64,000 nt of DNA from positions 744,001-808,000 of the forward strand of contig NZ_SNYR01000001.1 of NCBI RefSeq assembly GCF_004363175.1, written 5' to 3'. Position numbers and translations under genes: made by a program. The DNA comes from Maritalea mobilis (GTDB lineage: Bacteria > Pseudomonadota > Alphaproteobacteria > Rhizobiales > Devosiaceae). A model generated the notes under the pieces. The model had not been told where the DNA came from, ran no database searches, and was given only the letters and a program-made list of their open reading frames with translations. The first letter of the stretch is position 1. Every line of letters begins with the position of its first letter. Positions 34,775-44,967 of this stretch are shown in pieces.

Positions 34775-35668
34775 TTAACTCAATAAATCAAGCTCGCCTT
34801 GCGCATTGATCACCACATGCCCACCCAATCCAGCATGAACCATTTGACCATTCTCAAACTTCACTTGCGCTTCAATAAAGCTTGGACGCCCCATTTCCTT
34901 GCCTTGGCGCACAATAAAATCCGTCTGCCCTTCGCCAAACTTTCCATGATCAGCCAAATGGCCAATCATGCAAGACACGGCTGAACCGGTTGCCGGATCT
35001 TCCCCCAGACCGTTCAGATCAACAAAGCAGCGCGCTGCATAATCGTTGCCGTCTTCAGCTGGAGTTGGGCAATACAAAAACACGCCATTTACACCCAGAT
35101 TGAACATTTCTGCCCAACCCCGCCTTTGAATGCGCACTTCCTTGAGCACAGAAGCATCTTGCACTGGCACAATCAAAAACGGCACACTGACGGAGTAAAC
35201 GCCCGGCTGCATGCCATCAAAGCCAATATGATGCGGTAGCAATCCCAGATGTGATGCGATTAGATCCGAGCTTGGCGCTTCGGCGACTTTCTCAGGCAAG
35301 CGCGGCAGGCCAAATCGGGCATGACCAGATTTTTTGCCTGTAGGCGTCATCACAGATACAACGGTCCCCACCTTTTCGGCCAACCGCACAGCACTTGTAT
35401 TGTGGCGCAAGCCAAGCGCCACAGAAGCACCGATTGTGGGGTGGCCCGCAAATGGCAACTCGCCGCGCGGCGTGAAAATCCGCACAGCCGCCAAATGGCG
35501 CACCGATTGCGGCTTATGGACAAAAATGGTCTCTGACAGATTAAATTCGCGCGTGATTTTCAGCATGGTTTCATCCGGCATGCCATCAGCCTCGAACACG
35601 ATGGCCAACGGATTGCCCGCAAATCGCTCCTTGGTGAACACATCTGCGATCATAAATGGATATTTCAT
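34775..35668 (-). CDS. PhzF-family isomerase/epimerase-like protein
   Basis: A 297-residue protein with two similar halves. The N-terminal GNPLAIVFEADGMPDETM and active-site NLSETIFV (Glu near 43-45), then the C-terminal EDPATGSAVSCMIGHL, match PhzF. PhzF in phenazine makers is an isomerase, but most bacterial members are of unknown role. I start at ATG 35668 (MKYPFMIADVF) with GGGG upstream; the frame is open farther back without support. It lies between the leuA leader region and ilvC on the same strand, but terminators separate it from ilvC. Confidence 0.87.
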   Translation of the reverse strand: MKYPFMIADVFTKERFAGNPLAIVFEADGMPDETMLKITREFNLSETIFVHKPQSVRHLAAVRIFTPRGELPFAGHPTIGASVALGLRHNTSAVRLAEKVGTVVSVMTPTGKKSGHARFGLPRLPEKVAEAPSSDLIASHLGLLPHHIGFDGMQPGVYSVSVPFLIVPVQDASVLKEVRIQRRGWAEMFNLGVNGVFLYCPTPAEDGNDYAARCFVDLNGLGEDPATGSAVSCMIGHLADHGKFGEGQTDFIVRQGKEMGRPSFIEAQVKFENGQMVHAGLGGHVVINAQGELDLLS

Positions 35669-35752
35669 GCTAACCCCAAAATTGCATAAACAAATCAATC
35701 AAATTAGTTGCAGTTTACACCTTCACACCTAATGAAGTTTGAACTTTTGGAC

Positions 35753-35800
35753 AAAAAAAGGGGCGCCGAGGCGCCCCTAAGTTAGCTCTGGGAGAGCTAG
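35753..35800 (-). terminator. Terminator of ilvC with an adjacent second hairpin
   Basis: AGGGGCGCC pairs with GGCGCCCCT (35759-35778), followed on the minus strand by seven Ts. A second perfect stem TAGCTCT/AGAGCTA lies at 35783-35800, between it and the ilvC stop. Confidence 0.9.
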
Positions 35801-35819
35801 GGTTTAACTATTTAAAAGC

Positions 35820-36872
<1,053 letters not shown>

Positions 36873-36900
36873 TTACCTGCGTGGGGCAGATTGATTGTCA

Positions 36901-37536
36901 TTAAGCGCCGTACAATTTCAAAAACTGTTCGGTCGCCCGTTTTGCGTCCCGGATAACGTCTTGATCTGAAAGCTCAAACTCGTCACCCAAAAGAAGCCGA
37001 ATTTGAACATCCCTCAGCACAAGGCCGAAAAATGTACGAAACGCCTCCTCCTCATCGTCAAAGCGAAGCAAGCCTGCGCCCCGCCCTGCCTTTAACAAAG
37101 GCTTCAACCGTTTGCCCACCGCAAAGCGGCCATTGGTCAAAACCGTATGTCCCAAGTTGCTTAGCGGCCCAGCATGGGTAATCGCCAAACGGTTCAGCGC
37201 CACCGAAATGTCGCCGGAAATAACTTTGAGCCAGTCATAAGCAAACCGTTCCAAATTGGCTTGCAATGCCTCAATGCTCATGCGCTGTGGCCCCAACGGC
37301 ACCGGACGAACTTTAGCTGCTTGCCATTGCACAATGGCCGTCAACAATCCATCACGGTCGCCAAACCACTTATAAAGCGACTCTTTTGAACAGCGTGCGC
37401 GCCGCGCAACACCTGTCATGGTCAATTTGTCACCAACTTCAACCAACAAAGACAGCGCAATATCCAGCACATCCTGCTGGCGTTGCGTCAGTTCTTCATC
37501 ACCCAATTTAATGGCAGCAGACAATTTCACCTCCAT
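36901..37536 (-). CDS. TetR-family transcriptional regulator
   Basis: A 211-residue regulator. The N-terminal helix-turn-helix (about 20-65) contains VARRARCSKESLYKWFGDRDGLL, the usual TetR recognition region. The C-terminal domain (QFLKLYGA end) resembles the AefR-like or TetR_C group. The start is uncertain: ATG 37536 is used, while a GTG at 37554 and a TTG preceded by GGAGGTGAAA are alternatives. A perfect 19-bp palindrome 89 bp upstream is a likely autoregulatory operator. Ligand and target genes are unknown. Confidence 0.87.
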   Translation of the reverse strand: MEVKLSAAIKLGDEELTQRQQDVLDIALSLLVEVGDKLTMTGVARRARCSKESLYKWFGDRDGLLTAIVQWQAAKVRPVPLGPQRMSIEALQANLERFAYDWLKVISGDISVALNRLAITHAGPLSNLGHTVLTNGRFAVGKRLKPLLKAGRGAGLLRFDDEEEAFRTFFGLVLRDVQIRLLLGDEFELSDQDVIRDAKRATEQFLKLYGA

Positions 37537-37624
37537 CAATCGGTCGCGAACCACCGCGCCCGAATGCGCTCAAACCTGAAGGCCCAACCTGCCTTTTCTC
37601 GCTCGAGTCGCTCAATTTGATAAG

Positions 37625-37643
37625 GAACCGTACCGTACGGTTC
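37625..37643. promoter_or_regulatory. 19-bp perfect palindrome, probable TetR operator
   Basis: Arms GAACCGTAC and GTACGGTTC flank one central C. It lies between the TetR gene (minus) and the DUF4287 gene (plus), so it could control both. TetR operators are commonly 15-20 bp palindromes of this GC/AT pattern. The remaining 37537-37802 sequence shows nothing else I can name. Confidence 0.6.
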
Positions 37644-37802
37644 GGTAAATGTCAATAAAAAGTTACACTGCAATTTCAGCACAAAAGACTCTAATGAGCC
37701 AATAAACGCTAAGTTGTTTGATAAATTGAATTTTCCTGCTTAACTGCATGCAGAAAATATCGGCCGATACGCCATCACATCAACCCCTTTGCGAGGAAAA
37801 AC

Positions 37803-38009
37803 ATGGCAACCGACGACAAAGTTAAAGGCCCCGCCTCCTACTTCCCTTCCATCGAAAAGAAGTATGGTCAGCCAATTGACCATTGGTTGGACTTGATTGC
37901 TAATCGACCAGACGAAAAACATATGGAAACGGTGAACTGGCTTAAGCAAGAACATGGGTTGGGCCACGGCCATGCCAACGCCTTAGTCGCCTATCACCGA
38001 AAAAATTAG
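37803..38009 (+). CDS. DUF4287 domain protein
   Basis: A 68-residue soluble protein: YFPSIEKKYGQPIDHWLDLI near residues 13-32, then VNWLKQEHGLGHGHANALV. This is the DUF4287 pattern, seen either alone or at the N-terminus of longer DUF5655-linked proteins. GAGG lies 8 nt before the ATG. The function is unknown. It is divergent from the TetR gene and shares the palindrome-bearing gap, so it may be that regulator's target. Confidence 0.8.
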   Translation: MATDDKVKGPASYFPSIEKKYGQPIDHWLDLIANRPDEKHMETVNWLKQEHGLGHGHANALVAYHRKN

Positions 38010-38032
38010 GGGCGCCGAAGCGCCCCTAAATT
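38006..38032. terminator. Terminator between DUF4287 and metY
   Basis: TTAGGGGCGC pairs with GCGCCCCTAA around a short loop. On the minus strand it is followed by TTTTTT, so it ends metY; on the plus strand it overlaps the DUF4287 stop. Its core resembles the ilvC terminator. Confidence 0.8.
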
Positions 38033-38050
38033 CATCAAGCTCTCATTGAG

Positions 38051-39319
38051 TTACGCTTTATCCAGCGCCTGCTCAATGTCAGCAATAATGTCGTCAACAT
38101 GCTCGATGCCAACTGAAATACGTACGAGATCGCGAGAAACACCAGCGGCCTTCAACTCATCATCATTCAACTGACGGTGAGTGGTTGACGCTGGGTGACA
38201 GGCCAGTGATTTCGCATCGCCAATATTCACCAAACGCAAGATCATTTGCAGCGCATCGATAAAGCGCGCGCCAGCTTCTTGGCCGCCTTTAATGCCAAAG
38301 CTCAAAATGCCGGACGCCTTGCCACCAGAGATTTTGTTGGCCAAATCATTGTAAGGCGAAGATTTCAAGCCCGCATAATTGACCCACTCTACCTTGTCAT
38401 GTGCTTCAAGATATTCGGCCACTTTCTGAGCATTTTCACAATGGCGCTCCATGCGCAGACCTAGAGTTTCCAAACCTTGCAAAATCTGGAAAGCATTCAT
38501 TGGCGAAATAGCAGCGCCCATATTGCGCAATGGCACAACCCGGGCACGGCCAATATAGGCTGCAGGCCCAAGCGCCTCAGTGTAGACAACGCCGTGATAA
38601 GAAGGATCAGGCTCGTTCAACACAGCAAAACGCTTCTTGTCCGCGGCCCAGTCAAACTTGCCGCTGTCAACAATAATGCCGCCAACTGACGTACCGTGAC
38701 CGCCAATATATTTGGTCAATGAATGCACAACAATGTCGGCACCATGCTCAATTGGACGACATAGGAATGGCGTACCCACTGTGTTATCAACGATCAATGG
38801 CACGCCGTGGTCGTGAGCGATCTTGGCCAGTTTCTCAATGTCGACCACATTGCCCGCTGGGTTGCCGATGCTTTCGCAGAAAACGGCTTTGGTTTTCTCA
38901 TCAAACAGCTTTTCGATGCCGTCAAAGCTCGCATCCACCATGCGCACATCAATGCCTTGGCGCGGAAAGCTATGCTCAAACAAATTGTAAGTGCCGCCAT
39001 AAAGCTGGCTAACGGAAACAACATTGTCGCCCGCGCTGGCAATGGTTTGAATGGCATATGTGATCGCAGCCATACCAGAGGCCAAAGCCAAACCAGCAAT
39101 GCCGCCTTCCATTTCCGCCACACGCTGCTCAAGCACCGCTGTCGTCGGGTTCATGATCCGGGTGTAAATATTACCTTCGACTTTCAAGTCGAACAGATCC
39201 GCACCATGTTGCGTATCATCAAAAGTGTAGCTGGTGGTCTGGTAGATCGGCACAGCCGCAGCCTTGGTCGTGGCTTCAGATTCATAGCCATGATGCAGGG
39301 CAAGTGATTCAAGTTTCAT
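38051..39319 (-). CDS. metY: O-acetylhomoserine sulfhydrylase / aminocarboxypropyltransferase
   Basis: A 422-residue PLP enzyme of the Cys/Met metabolism family. It joins O-acetylhomoserine with sulfide to form homocysteine, using sulfide from the cys operon at the start of the window. The PLP lysine is in [11 protein letters not shown] near residue 206. The phosphate-binding SGMAAITYA near 81 and the family motif ANAKISGG-like region ([16 protein letters not shown] near 338) also fit. The length is that of MetY rather than the shorter MetB/MetC/MetZ. A palindrome upstream may be its operator. Confidence 0.92.
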   Translation of the reverse strand: MKLESLALHHGYESEATTKAAAVPIYQTTSYTFDDTQHGADLFDLKVEGNIYTRIMNPTTAVLEQRVAEMEGGIAGLALASGMAAITYAIQTIASAGDNVVSVSQLYGGTYNLFEHSFPRQGIDVRMVDASFDGIEKLFDEKTKAVFCESIGNPAGNVVDIEKLAKIAHDHGVPLIVDNTVGTPFLCRPIEHGADIVVHSLTKYIGGHGTSVGGIIVDSGKFDWAADKKRFAVLNEPDPSYHGVVYTEALGPAAYIGRARVVPLRNMGAAISPMNAFQILQGLETLGLRMERHCENAQKVAEYLEAHDKVEWVNYAGLKSSPYNDLANKISGGKASGILSFGIKGGQEAGARFIDALQMILRLVNIGDAKSLACHPASTTHRQLNDDELKAAGVSRDLVRISVGIEHVDDIIADIEQALDKA

Positions 39320-39353
39320 AATATTTTCCCGATATTCGACAGAGTTCGGCGCA

Positions 39354-39371
39354 TCTTATCATTTGATAAGA
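39354..39371. promoter_or_regulatory. 18-bp palindrome upstream of metY
   Basis: TCTTATCA and TGATAAGA flank two Ts, 35-52 bp upstream of the metY start. A second inverted repeat GCATCTT (39351) / AAGATGC (39379) encloses it, so it could be an operator or an RNA stem. I could not match it to the SAM-II riboswitch pattern. Confidence 0.4.
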
Positions 39372-39429
39372 ATCCGCAAAGATGCAAAAGGGAAAATAGA
39401 GTCTAATTCCGAGCGCTTTTGTAAAAAAA

Positions 39430-41439
39430 CTATGCCACGCCCTGAGCAGAAAGCTGCCCATTTTGTGTGTGCAGCAAACTCATCAATTTATGCTGCGGCA
39501 TAGGACGGGCAAAATGGAAGCCCTGATAATATTGGCAACCCAAGCCATCAAGCACATGCAAATGATCGCTGGAGCTGATGCCTTGCGCCACCACTTTCAA
39601 ATCCAAGCCTTGCGCCAATTCAACAATTTTTCGCACCAAAATGCGGCTTTGCGTTGAAAAACGCAGATCGCAAATCAATTCAGAATCAAGCTTAACCACA
39701 TCAACCGGCAATTGATGCAAATGGTTGAAGTTGGAAATGCGGCCGCCAAAATCGTCCAATGTGATGGTGAACCCAAAACCGCTCAGCTGATCCAACATGC
39801 GCTCCGCTTGATCCAAATGGTCATGAAGCACATTCTCAGAAATCTCAAACGAAACACGGTTCGGCGAAATCCCCTTCTTATGGGTGATCTCCATCAAGGA
39901 ATTCACCACATGCGGCTCGATCAAATCCGCTGATGAAAGGTTGAAATTCAACCGCAAATATTTGGGCCAATGAAGCATGCAGTCCGTGGCCTTTTCGAAC
40001 AGTGCCAAGGTCAACTTGTTCATCAACCCCATGGCCTCAGCCACTGGGATAAAGCGATCCGGCAATATCTCCACGCCATCTGGCCGATGCCAACGTGCCA
40101 AGGCTTCAACTGACGTGATGTTAGAATTGGTGGCGCTCACCATCGGCTGGAATACCATCTCCATCTCATCAACAAATTGGCTATCGCGTAAGCCCTGAGC
40201 AATCTCGGCAGAATCGCGCGTAATCCGCTCGTGCTTATCTTCAAACAACAGCGCATGGCCGATATGGTAGGTTTTGGCATAATAAAGTGTATGGTCTGCC
40301 CGTTCGAACAATTGTTCCGGCGAATCTGCATCCACACGTGCCCGTGCAAAGCCCAGTGACGCCGACAATTTCACCTGAACACCCGTTTTCAGCACAAACG
40401 GCACCTTAAGCGCCGCACAAATGGCACGGCCAAGTGCGATAATTTCGTGTTCAGACATTTTTCTCAACGTGATCAGCGCAAATTCGTCACCGCCAACACG
40501 GGCAACAAACACTTCATCGCCCAAAAACTCAGATAAACGACGCGACACCTTGCGCAGCAGATCATCGCCGGCCGGATGGCCATAAATATCATTGATCGGC
40601 TTAAACCCGTCCAAATCGATAAGGCCCAGAATAAGCGAAGTCTGATCATTACTTGGGAAATTGGAGCGCAGATAATGAAAGAAGCCCCGCCGATTGTCCA
40701 AATCAGTCAGCACATCTTTAAAGGCCAGCTTACGCATTTCTTTGGCTTGGCTCTTGGCCTCAGCCTGCGTTTTATAAAGCCGCGTTTGTTGCGAGATAAA
40801 TGTTTCGAAATCTGAACCAAAGCTTTGCGTGACGACACCAAGAACAGCCACAACAAAGATGAAGTGCAGCGCCAAAACGGAAAACACATCCGCGCTGGAG
40901 AACCAGGAGAATACGGCCAAAGGCACACCTACACATAAGGCAAGCATCAACACCGCTTGTCGCAAATAAGCCAAGCAGAACAAGGCGCCCAATAGCGAGA
41001 TAAATACAAAAAAGCTCACCTCCTGGTGAGCGGTCATTGTGTTCTGGGACATGGCCCATATGGCCCAGCTAGAAAACAATCCGCCTAATATGCCCGCAGA
41101 ATAAATGATGGATTGCAGGCTTTTGCGCACGTGCTCGAAATCGTATTTTTCTTCGTCATAACGCAGCCAATGCACAATACGCCACAAGCACAATACGCCA
41201 AGAATGGCCGCGCCAGACATGACAGACCAATCAAAGCCAACTGAAAGCCGATGTTGTGCAACAACCAAAACAGCAGAAAAACCAAGCAGATAAACAAAAG
41301 GCAAGCGATAGCGCAGCATACGCAGTTGCGCGCGCATCAAAGGCTCATTTGACCCATCAATGCTCAATGCACCTCTTAACCCTTTTGCTATGAACCCAAG
41401 CAAGCTCTTCCCCACCCATAATCTTTGAAAGCGCCACAT
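39430..41439 (-). CDS. Membrane GGDEF-EAL protein with intact GGDEF and degenerate EAL
   Basis: A 669-residue protein. Up to seven membrane helices fill residues 45-215, then a short coiled segment, GGDEF (about 235-400) and EAL (about 415-655). The cyclase signature is intact (RVGGDEFALI) and there is no RxxD inhibitory site before it. The EAL part keeps VEALARWHRPDG and FEISENV, but DDFGTGYSS is replaced by DDFGGRISN and the catalytic Glu of VAEG is Gln (VVAQGIS). It is thus predicted to make c-di-GMP and not to hydrolyse it. This is the reverse of the protein at 16096. It is transcribed alone. Confidence 0.92.
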   Translation of the reverse strand: MWRFQRLWVGKSLLGFIAKGLRGALSIDGSNEPLMRAQLRMLRYRLPFVYLLGFSAVLVVAQHRLSVGFDWSVMSGAAILGVLCLWRIVHWLRYDEEKYDFEHVRKSLQSIIYSAGILGGLFSSWAIWAMSQNTMTAHQEVSFFVFISLLGALFCLAYLRQAVLMLALCVGVPLAVFSWFSSADVFSVLALHFIFVVAVLGVVTQSFGSDFETFISQQTRLYKTQAEAKSQAKEMRKLAFKDVLTDLDNRRGFFHYLRSNFPSNDQTSLILGLIDLDGFKPINDIYGHPAGDDLLRKVSRRLSEFLGDEVFVARVGGDEFALITLRKMSEHEIIALGRAICAALKVPFVLKTGVQVKLSASLGFARARVDADSPEQLFERADHTLYYAKTYHIGHALLFEDKHERITRDSAEIAQGLRDSQFVDEMEMVFQPMVSATNSNITSVEALARWHRPDGVEILPDRFIPVAEAMGLMNKLTLALFEKATDCMLHWPKYLRLNFNLSSADLIEPHVVNSLMEITHKKGISPNRVSFEISENVLHDHLDQAERMLDQLSGFGFTITLDDFGGRISNFNHLHQLPVDVVKLDSELICDLRFSTQSRILVRKIVELAQGLDLKVVAQGISSSDHLHVLDGLGCQYYQGFHFARPMPQHKLMSLLHTQNGQLSAQGVA

Positions 41440-41648
41440 TTCGAGATTCGATCAAAGAATAGATTGAATTGTTCGGATCAATTTGAGCTAAAAACGCTCA
41501 ATTCAGAAAAATGAAAAACCCCAAATTTGATTAAAAAGTTAAACACATAAGTGTAACCAATTAACTAACTGAATTATCAGACAAAATTGAATACAAAAAA
41601 ACCGGCACATTTGGGTGCCGGTTTCTACTTAGGTAAATTACCCTTTAA
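41440..41648. other. AT-rich gap with a terminator
   Basis: Between the GGDEF-EAL gene start and the M32 carboxypeptidase stop. Other than the terminator at 41594-41625 it is AT-rich, and probably holds the promoter of the GGDEF-EAL gene. No coding signal is visible. Confidence 0.4.
41594..41625 (-). terminator. Rho-independent terminator of the M32 carboxypeptidase gene
   Basis: AAACCGGCAC pairs with GTGCCGGTTT around a 6-nt loop, followed on the minus strand by a run of Ts. Confidence 0.9.
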
Positions 41649-43136
41649 CTATGCATCGAGATAGCGCGAGCGCAAATGCTGTTTGAACACATCAACATTA
41701 AGCACTGAACCTGTGGCATCGTTCACCATTTCATCCATTGAAACTGATGACGCCCGCAAATGCACGTTCTCCCGCAGCCAACCAAAGATTTGAGTGAAGT
41801 CACCTGCCCGCACTTCGCTGTCCCAATTTGATAGCTGCCCCTGCAACGCTTGGAACAATTGTGCCGCCGTCATCGCGCCGATTGTGTAGGTCGGGAAATA
41901 TCCTAATGCACCGCCCGACCAATGAATATCCTGCATGCACCCATTGCCCACACAATCAGGCCGCACGCCGATATTTTTCTCCATCTCATCGTCCCAATAT
42001 CCGGGCAAATCTGCAACCTGCAAATCACCGCTCAACAAGGCTTTTTCAATGCGATAACGCAGCATCACATGCAGCGGATAGGTCACTTCGTCTGCATCCA
42101 CCCGGATCAGTCCGCGTTTCACCTGCAATATTGAGCGTTTGAAATTTTCCATTTCCCACGCGTCACCGCTTACCCCAAATGCTTCACGCACTTTAGGCAG
42201 AGCAAAAGCCAAGAAAGAATCTGAACGACAAAGCTGCATATCCAAGAAAAGCGACTGGCTCTCATGCATACTCATGCCGCGCGCTTGGCCAACAGGTTGG
42301 CCGCGCCAATCTGCTGGCAGGCCGATCTCATACATGGCATGGCCAGTTTCGTGCAAAACGCCATAAAGGCTGGTGGAAAAGGCTTTTTCGTTATAGCGCG
42401 TGGTCAAGCGCACATCGCCCGGCACACCACCACAGAACGGGTGCGCCGACACATCAATGCGGCCATGATTAAAGTCAAAGCCCAATGCCTCCATAAAGCG
42501 ACGCCCCAGCGCTTCCTGTGCGCCAACAGGCGTTTCCCCATCAAGCGGCTTCACCTGCCGATGGGTCGATTGGAACTCGATCACCTCATTCAAGAAATCG
42601 GGCAAAAACGCGCCAAGCTCATCAAAATATTGATCAACTTTTGTGGTGCGCATGCCTGGATCAAACGTGTCCAGCTGCGCATCATAGGCGCTAAGGCCCA
42701 GTGCCTCAGCCTTTGCATCGGCAGCCTGACGCACCAGCACCAGCAAGGGCTCCAATTTGGCGGCGAAGCTATCAAAATCGTTTTCTGGCCGCGCCTGCTG
42801 CCACACATGGGTGGTTTCTGACTGCGCTTTGCTGAGAGCATGTACCAAATCATTCGGCACGGCATTGGCGTGCAAATAAATGCGCTCCATCTCTTTAAGG
42901 TTGGCGGCATCCCAACCTTCCAACTTCTCTTCTTTTGCTTGCGCAATTAGATCGCCCAAATCTGGCGCAGTATATTTTTCGTGGGCAACGGCGGCCAATG
43001 CAGCCAATTGCTCGCCCCGCACATCTGAAGAGCCTTTTGGCATAAAGGTTTCTGCATCCCAACTCAGCATGGATGATGCGCCTTCAATGGCGGAAATTTG
43101 TGCAAAACGTTTCTTTAACTCAGCATAGGCAGCCAT
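41649..43136 (-). CDS. Carboxypeptidase M32 (thermostable carboxypeptidase Taq family)
   Basis: A 495-residue zinc metallocarboxypeptidase. The HEXXH motif is in VLHETGHAMYE near residue 265, and the further family motifs SWDAETFMPKG near 24, HPFCGG near 235 and MHESQSLF near 294 are present. It removes C-terminal residues from peptides in the cytoplasm. I start at ATG 43136 (MAAYAELKKRF), preceded by GGGGAGA; the frame is open 33 codons farther without a ribosome site or family similarity. Confidence 0.93.
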   Translation of the reverse strand: MAAYAELKKRFAQISAIEGASSMLSWDAETFMPKGSSDVRGEQLAALAAVAHEKYTAPDLGDLIAQAKEEKLEGWDAANLKEMERIYLHANAVPNDLVHALSKAQSETTHVWQQARPENDFDSFAAKLEPLLVLVRQAADAKAEALGLSAYDAQLDTFDPGMRTTKVDQYFDELGAFLPDFLNEVIEFQSTHRQVKPLDGETPVGAQEALGRRFMEALGFDFNHGRIDVSAHPFCGGVPGDVRLTTRYNEKAFSTSLYGVLHETGHAMYEIGLPADWRGQPVGQARGMSMHESQSLFLDMQLCRSDSFLAFALPKVREAFGVSGDAWEMENFKRSILQVKRGLIRVDADEVTYPLHVMLRYRIEKALLSGDLQVADLPGYWDDEMEKNIGVRPDCVGNGCMQDIHWSGGALGYFPTYTIGAMTAAQLFQALQGQLSNWDSEVRAGDFTQIFGWLRENVHLRASSVSMDEMVNDATGSVLNVDVFKQHLRSRYLDA

Positions 43137-43242
43137 GCCCGTCTCCCCAATATATTTGAAAAACATCACGCCGGCAGGACAAGGCGCGATTTGGGCAAAG
43201 ACTAACGCTATGTTTTGCGCCAAAGCAAGCACCAAACCAAAA

Positions 43243-43272
43243 CAAAAGGGGCCGCACCATGTGCGACCCCTA
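43243..43272 (-). terminator. Terminator of the universal stress protein gene
   Basis: AGGGG..GCAC pairs with GTGC..CCCCT (two mismatched positions), followed on the minus strand by TTTTGTTTTGG. Confidence 0.65.
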
Positions 43273-43296
43273 TGCCCGATGCATATTTGATTTGGG

Positions 43297-44133
43297 TTAG
43301 TGCGCCATCAAAACGGGCACTTCAGCCTTGCTCAACACTTCGCGGGTTGCGCCCCCAAGCACCCACTCGCGGAACCGTGAATGGCCATAGCCACCCATGA
43401 CCAACATATCTGCATCGATCCGGCCAACTTCATTCAACAAAGCTGCCGCTGCGTCTGACCATCCATTGATGTTGCGCACCTCAACATTGACCCCGTGGCG
43501 ATCCAAATGCCGTGCAATATCTGCACCTGGTTCAATGCCACGCTCTTCAGGCGCTTCATCATCACTGACAATCGCCACAGTAACCTGATCTGCCTTTTGC
43601 AAAAATGGCACCGCATCAGCCACCGCACGTGCTGTTTCCTTAGAATTGCGCCACCCGAGAACAATGTTCTTATAAGGGCCATCACTAGCCGGAATAGCAG
43701 GCGGCACAAACAAACAACCGCGACCAGAATTAAACAGAACATGTTCAAAAATTTCAGGCTTTTCAGAATAATGTTTGTAAGGACGTGTCGCCACAAACAA
43801 ATCCGCCAGCCGCGCTTCATTGGCAATGGTTTGCCCCATAAAGGAAGGCGTTGCACTTACACGACGCAAATCAGAGCGGAACTCGTGCTTAGCAAAGCGC
43901 ATATCCAACTCTTTTTCATATTTATCGCCTTGGGCTTCAGCTTCCTGCTGCAACTCAGCCGCCACTTGCCCTACGGAAAACACACCGTCACCAGCGCTCA
44001 CAACATCTGGAATTTCAACACACAACAAGCCTGTCAAAAACGCATCATGCCGTTGTGCAATTGGCTCGGCATAGGACAGACGAACCTCATCTTCTTTTGA
44101 CCCATCTAAATAAACCAATACGTCTTTGATCAT
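43297..44133 (-). CDS. Universal stress protein, tandem UspA domains
   Basis: A 278-residue protein with two UspA folds. The first (about 1-145) begins IKDVLVYLDGSKEDEV. The second (about 150-278) has the ATP-binding motif GGYGHSRFREWVLGGATREV near residue 251, in the G-2x-G-9x-G(S/T) pattern. The first domain lacks a clear copy of that motif. Such proteins help survival during energy or redox stress by unknown means. GGAGGT lies 7 nt before the ATG. It is transcribed alone. Confidence 0.9.
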   Translation of the reverse strand: MIKDVLVYLDGSKEDEVRLSYAEPIAQRHDAFLTGLLCVEIPDVVSAGDGVFSVGQVAAELQQEAEAQGDKYEKELDMRFAKHEFRSDLRRVSATPSFMGQTIANEARLADLFVATRPYKHYSEKPEIFEHVLFNSGRGCLFVPPAIPASDGPYKNIVLGWRNSKETARAVADAVPFLQKADQVTVAIVSDDEAPEERGIEPGADIARHLDRHGVNVEVRNINGWSDAAAALLNEVGRIDADMLVMGGYGHSRFREWVLGGATREVLSKAEVPVLMAH

Positions 44134-44254
44134 GTTGACCTCCTGTGTCTGATCATTCCCATGCGCCTATTGTGCGCCCTTTTCTCCCCCTCTTGCCTTG
44201 ATCTGCATCAAGATATGCAAGAGGGCGAAAATGATGGGCACCTGAGAAGAAAAA

Positions 44255-44857
44255 TTAGTCCTTCTTATATTTGGGGCCACTCTTCTCACGCGCAGTTTTC
44301 AGCGCTTCGCCCCACCATACAAGATCATCAAGCAAGTCATTTGCCTTCGGGGCAATGATGTCATCGATTTCTGACATGTCTTTATCGTCGCCCATCGGGC
44401 TGACCTTCATAAACTCGCCGCCGCCAATATGCACAGCTTCACGGATCGATGCCATCTGCAACTCGCCGACAATATTGCGCAAATGCTGCACTGCACGCGA
44501 TGCGCCAACACCGCCATAGCCAACAAAGGCCGCAGGCTTGCGCACCCATTCAAGGTAAGCTTGATCAAGTGCGTTCTTCAACACGCCAGAGATAGAGTGG
44601 TTATATTCGGCAACAACGAAAATAAAGCCATCATATTTGGCCAGCTTTTGCTGCCATTGCACGGCGCGCGCATCCTCAGATGGCACCCAAAGGTTGGTGG
44701 CTTTCTCATTGAAAAATGGCAAATCAAAATCGCACAGATCAATCAGATCTGCTTCAATGCCCTCATGCGCTTTGGCCTTGTCCAAAATCCAGTTCGCGGG
44801 CTTTTCCGCAAACCGACTGTCGCGCGTGGTGGACATGATGATCCCAATCTTGAGCAT
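44255..44857 (-). CDS. NAD(P)H-dependent FMN reductase / quinone-azo reductase family
   Basis: A 200-residue flavodoxin-like enzyme. The phosphate-binding loop is in IGIIMSTTRDSRFAE near residue 4 and the family signature VAEYNHSISGVLKNALD near 82. The FMN/quinone-reducing members help detoxify quinones or supply reduced flavin. AAAGGAG precedes the ATG by 7 nt. It is on its own between the universal stress protein gene and pdxJ. Confidence 0.9.
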   Translation of the reverse strand: MLKIGIIMSTTRDSRFAEKPANWILDKAKAHEGIEADLIDLCDFDLPFFNEKATNLWVPSEDARAVQWQQKLAKYDGFIFVVAEYNHSISGVLKNALDQAYLEWVRKPAAFVGYGGVGASRAVQHLRNIVGELQMASIREAVHIGGGEFMKVSPMGDDKDMSEIDDIIAPKANDLLDDLVWWGEALKTAREKSGPKYKKD

Positions 44858-44967
44858 AAATTTCTCCTTTGTTTGAAAAATGCAGGGCCGACAAAGCGGC
44901 TCACTGCATCAACGGCGTCAAAGGAGAAACGGTTGCCCGCAAATTGGGTTCCGTGATCAAAAAACTG

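Noticed and set aside
39320-39429. SAM-II riboswitch before metY
   Set aside because: Neither the conserved loop bases nor the pseudoknot arrangement could be found; only simple inverted repeats are present.
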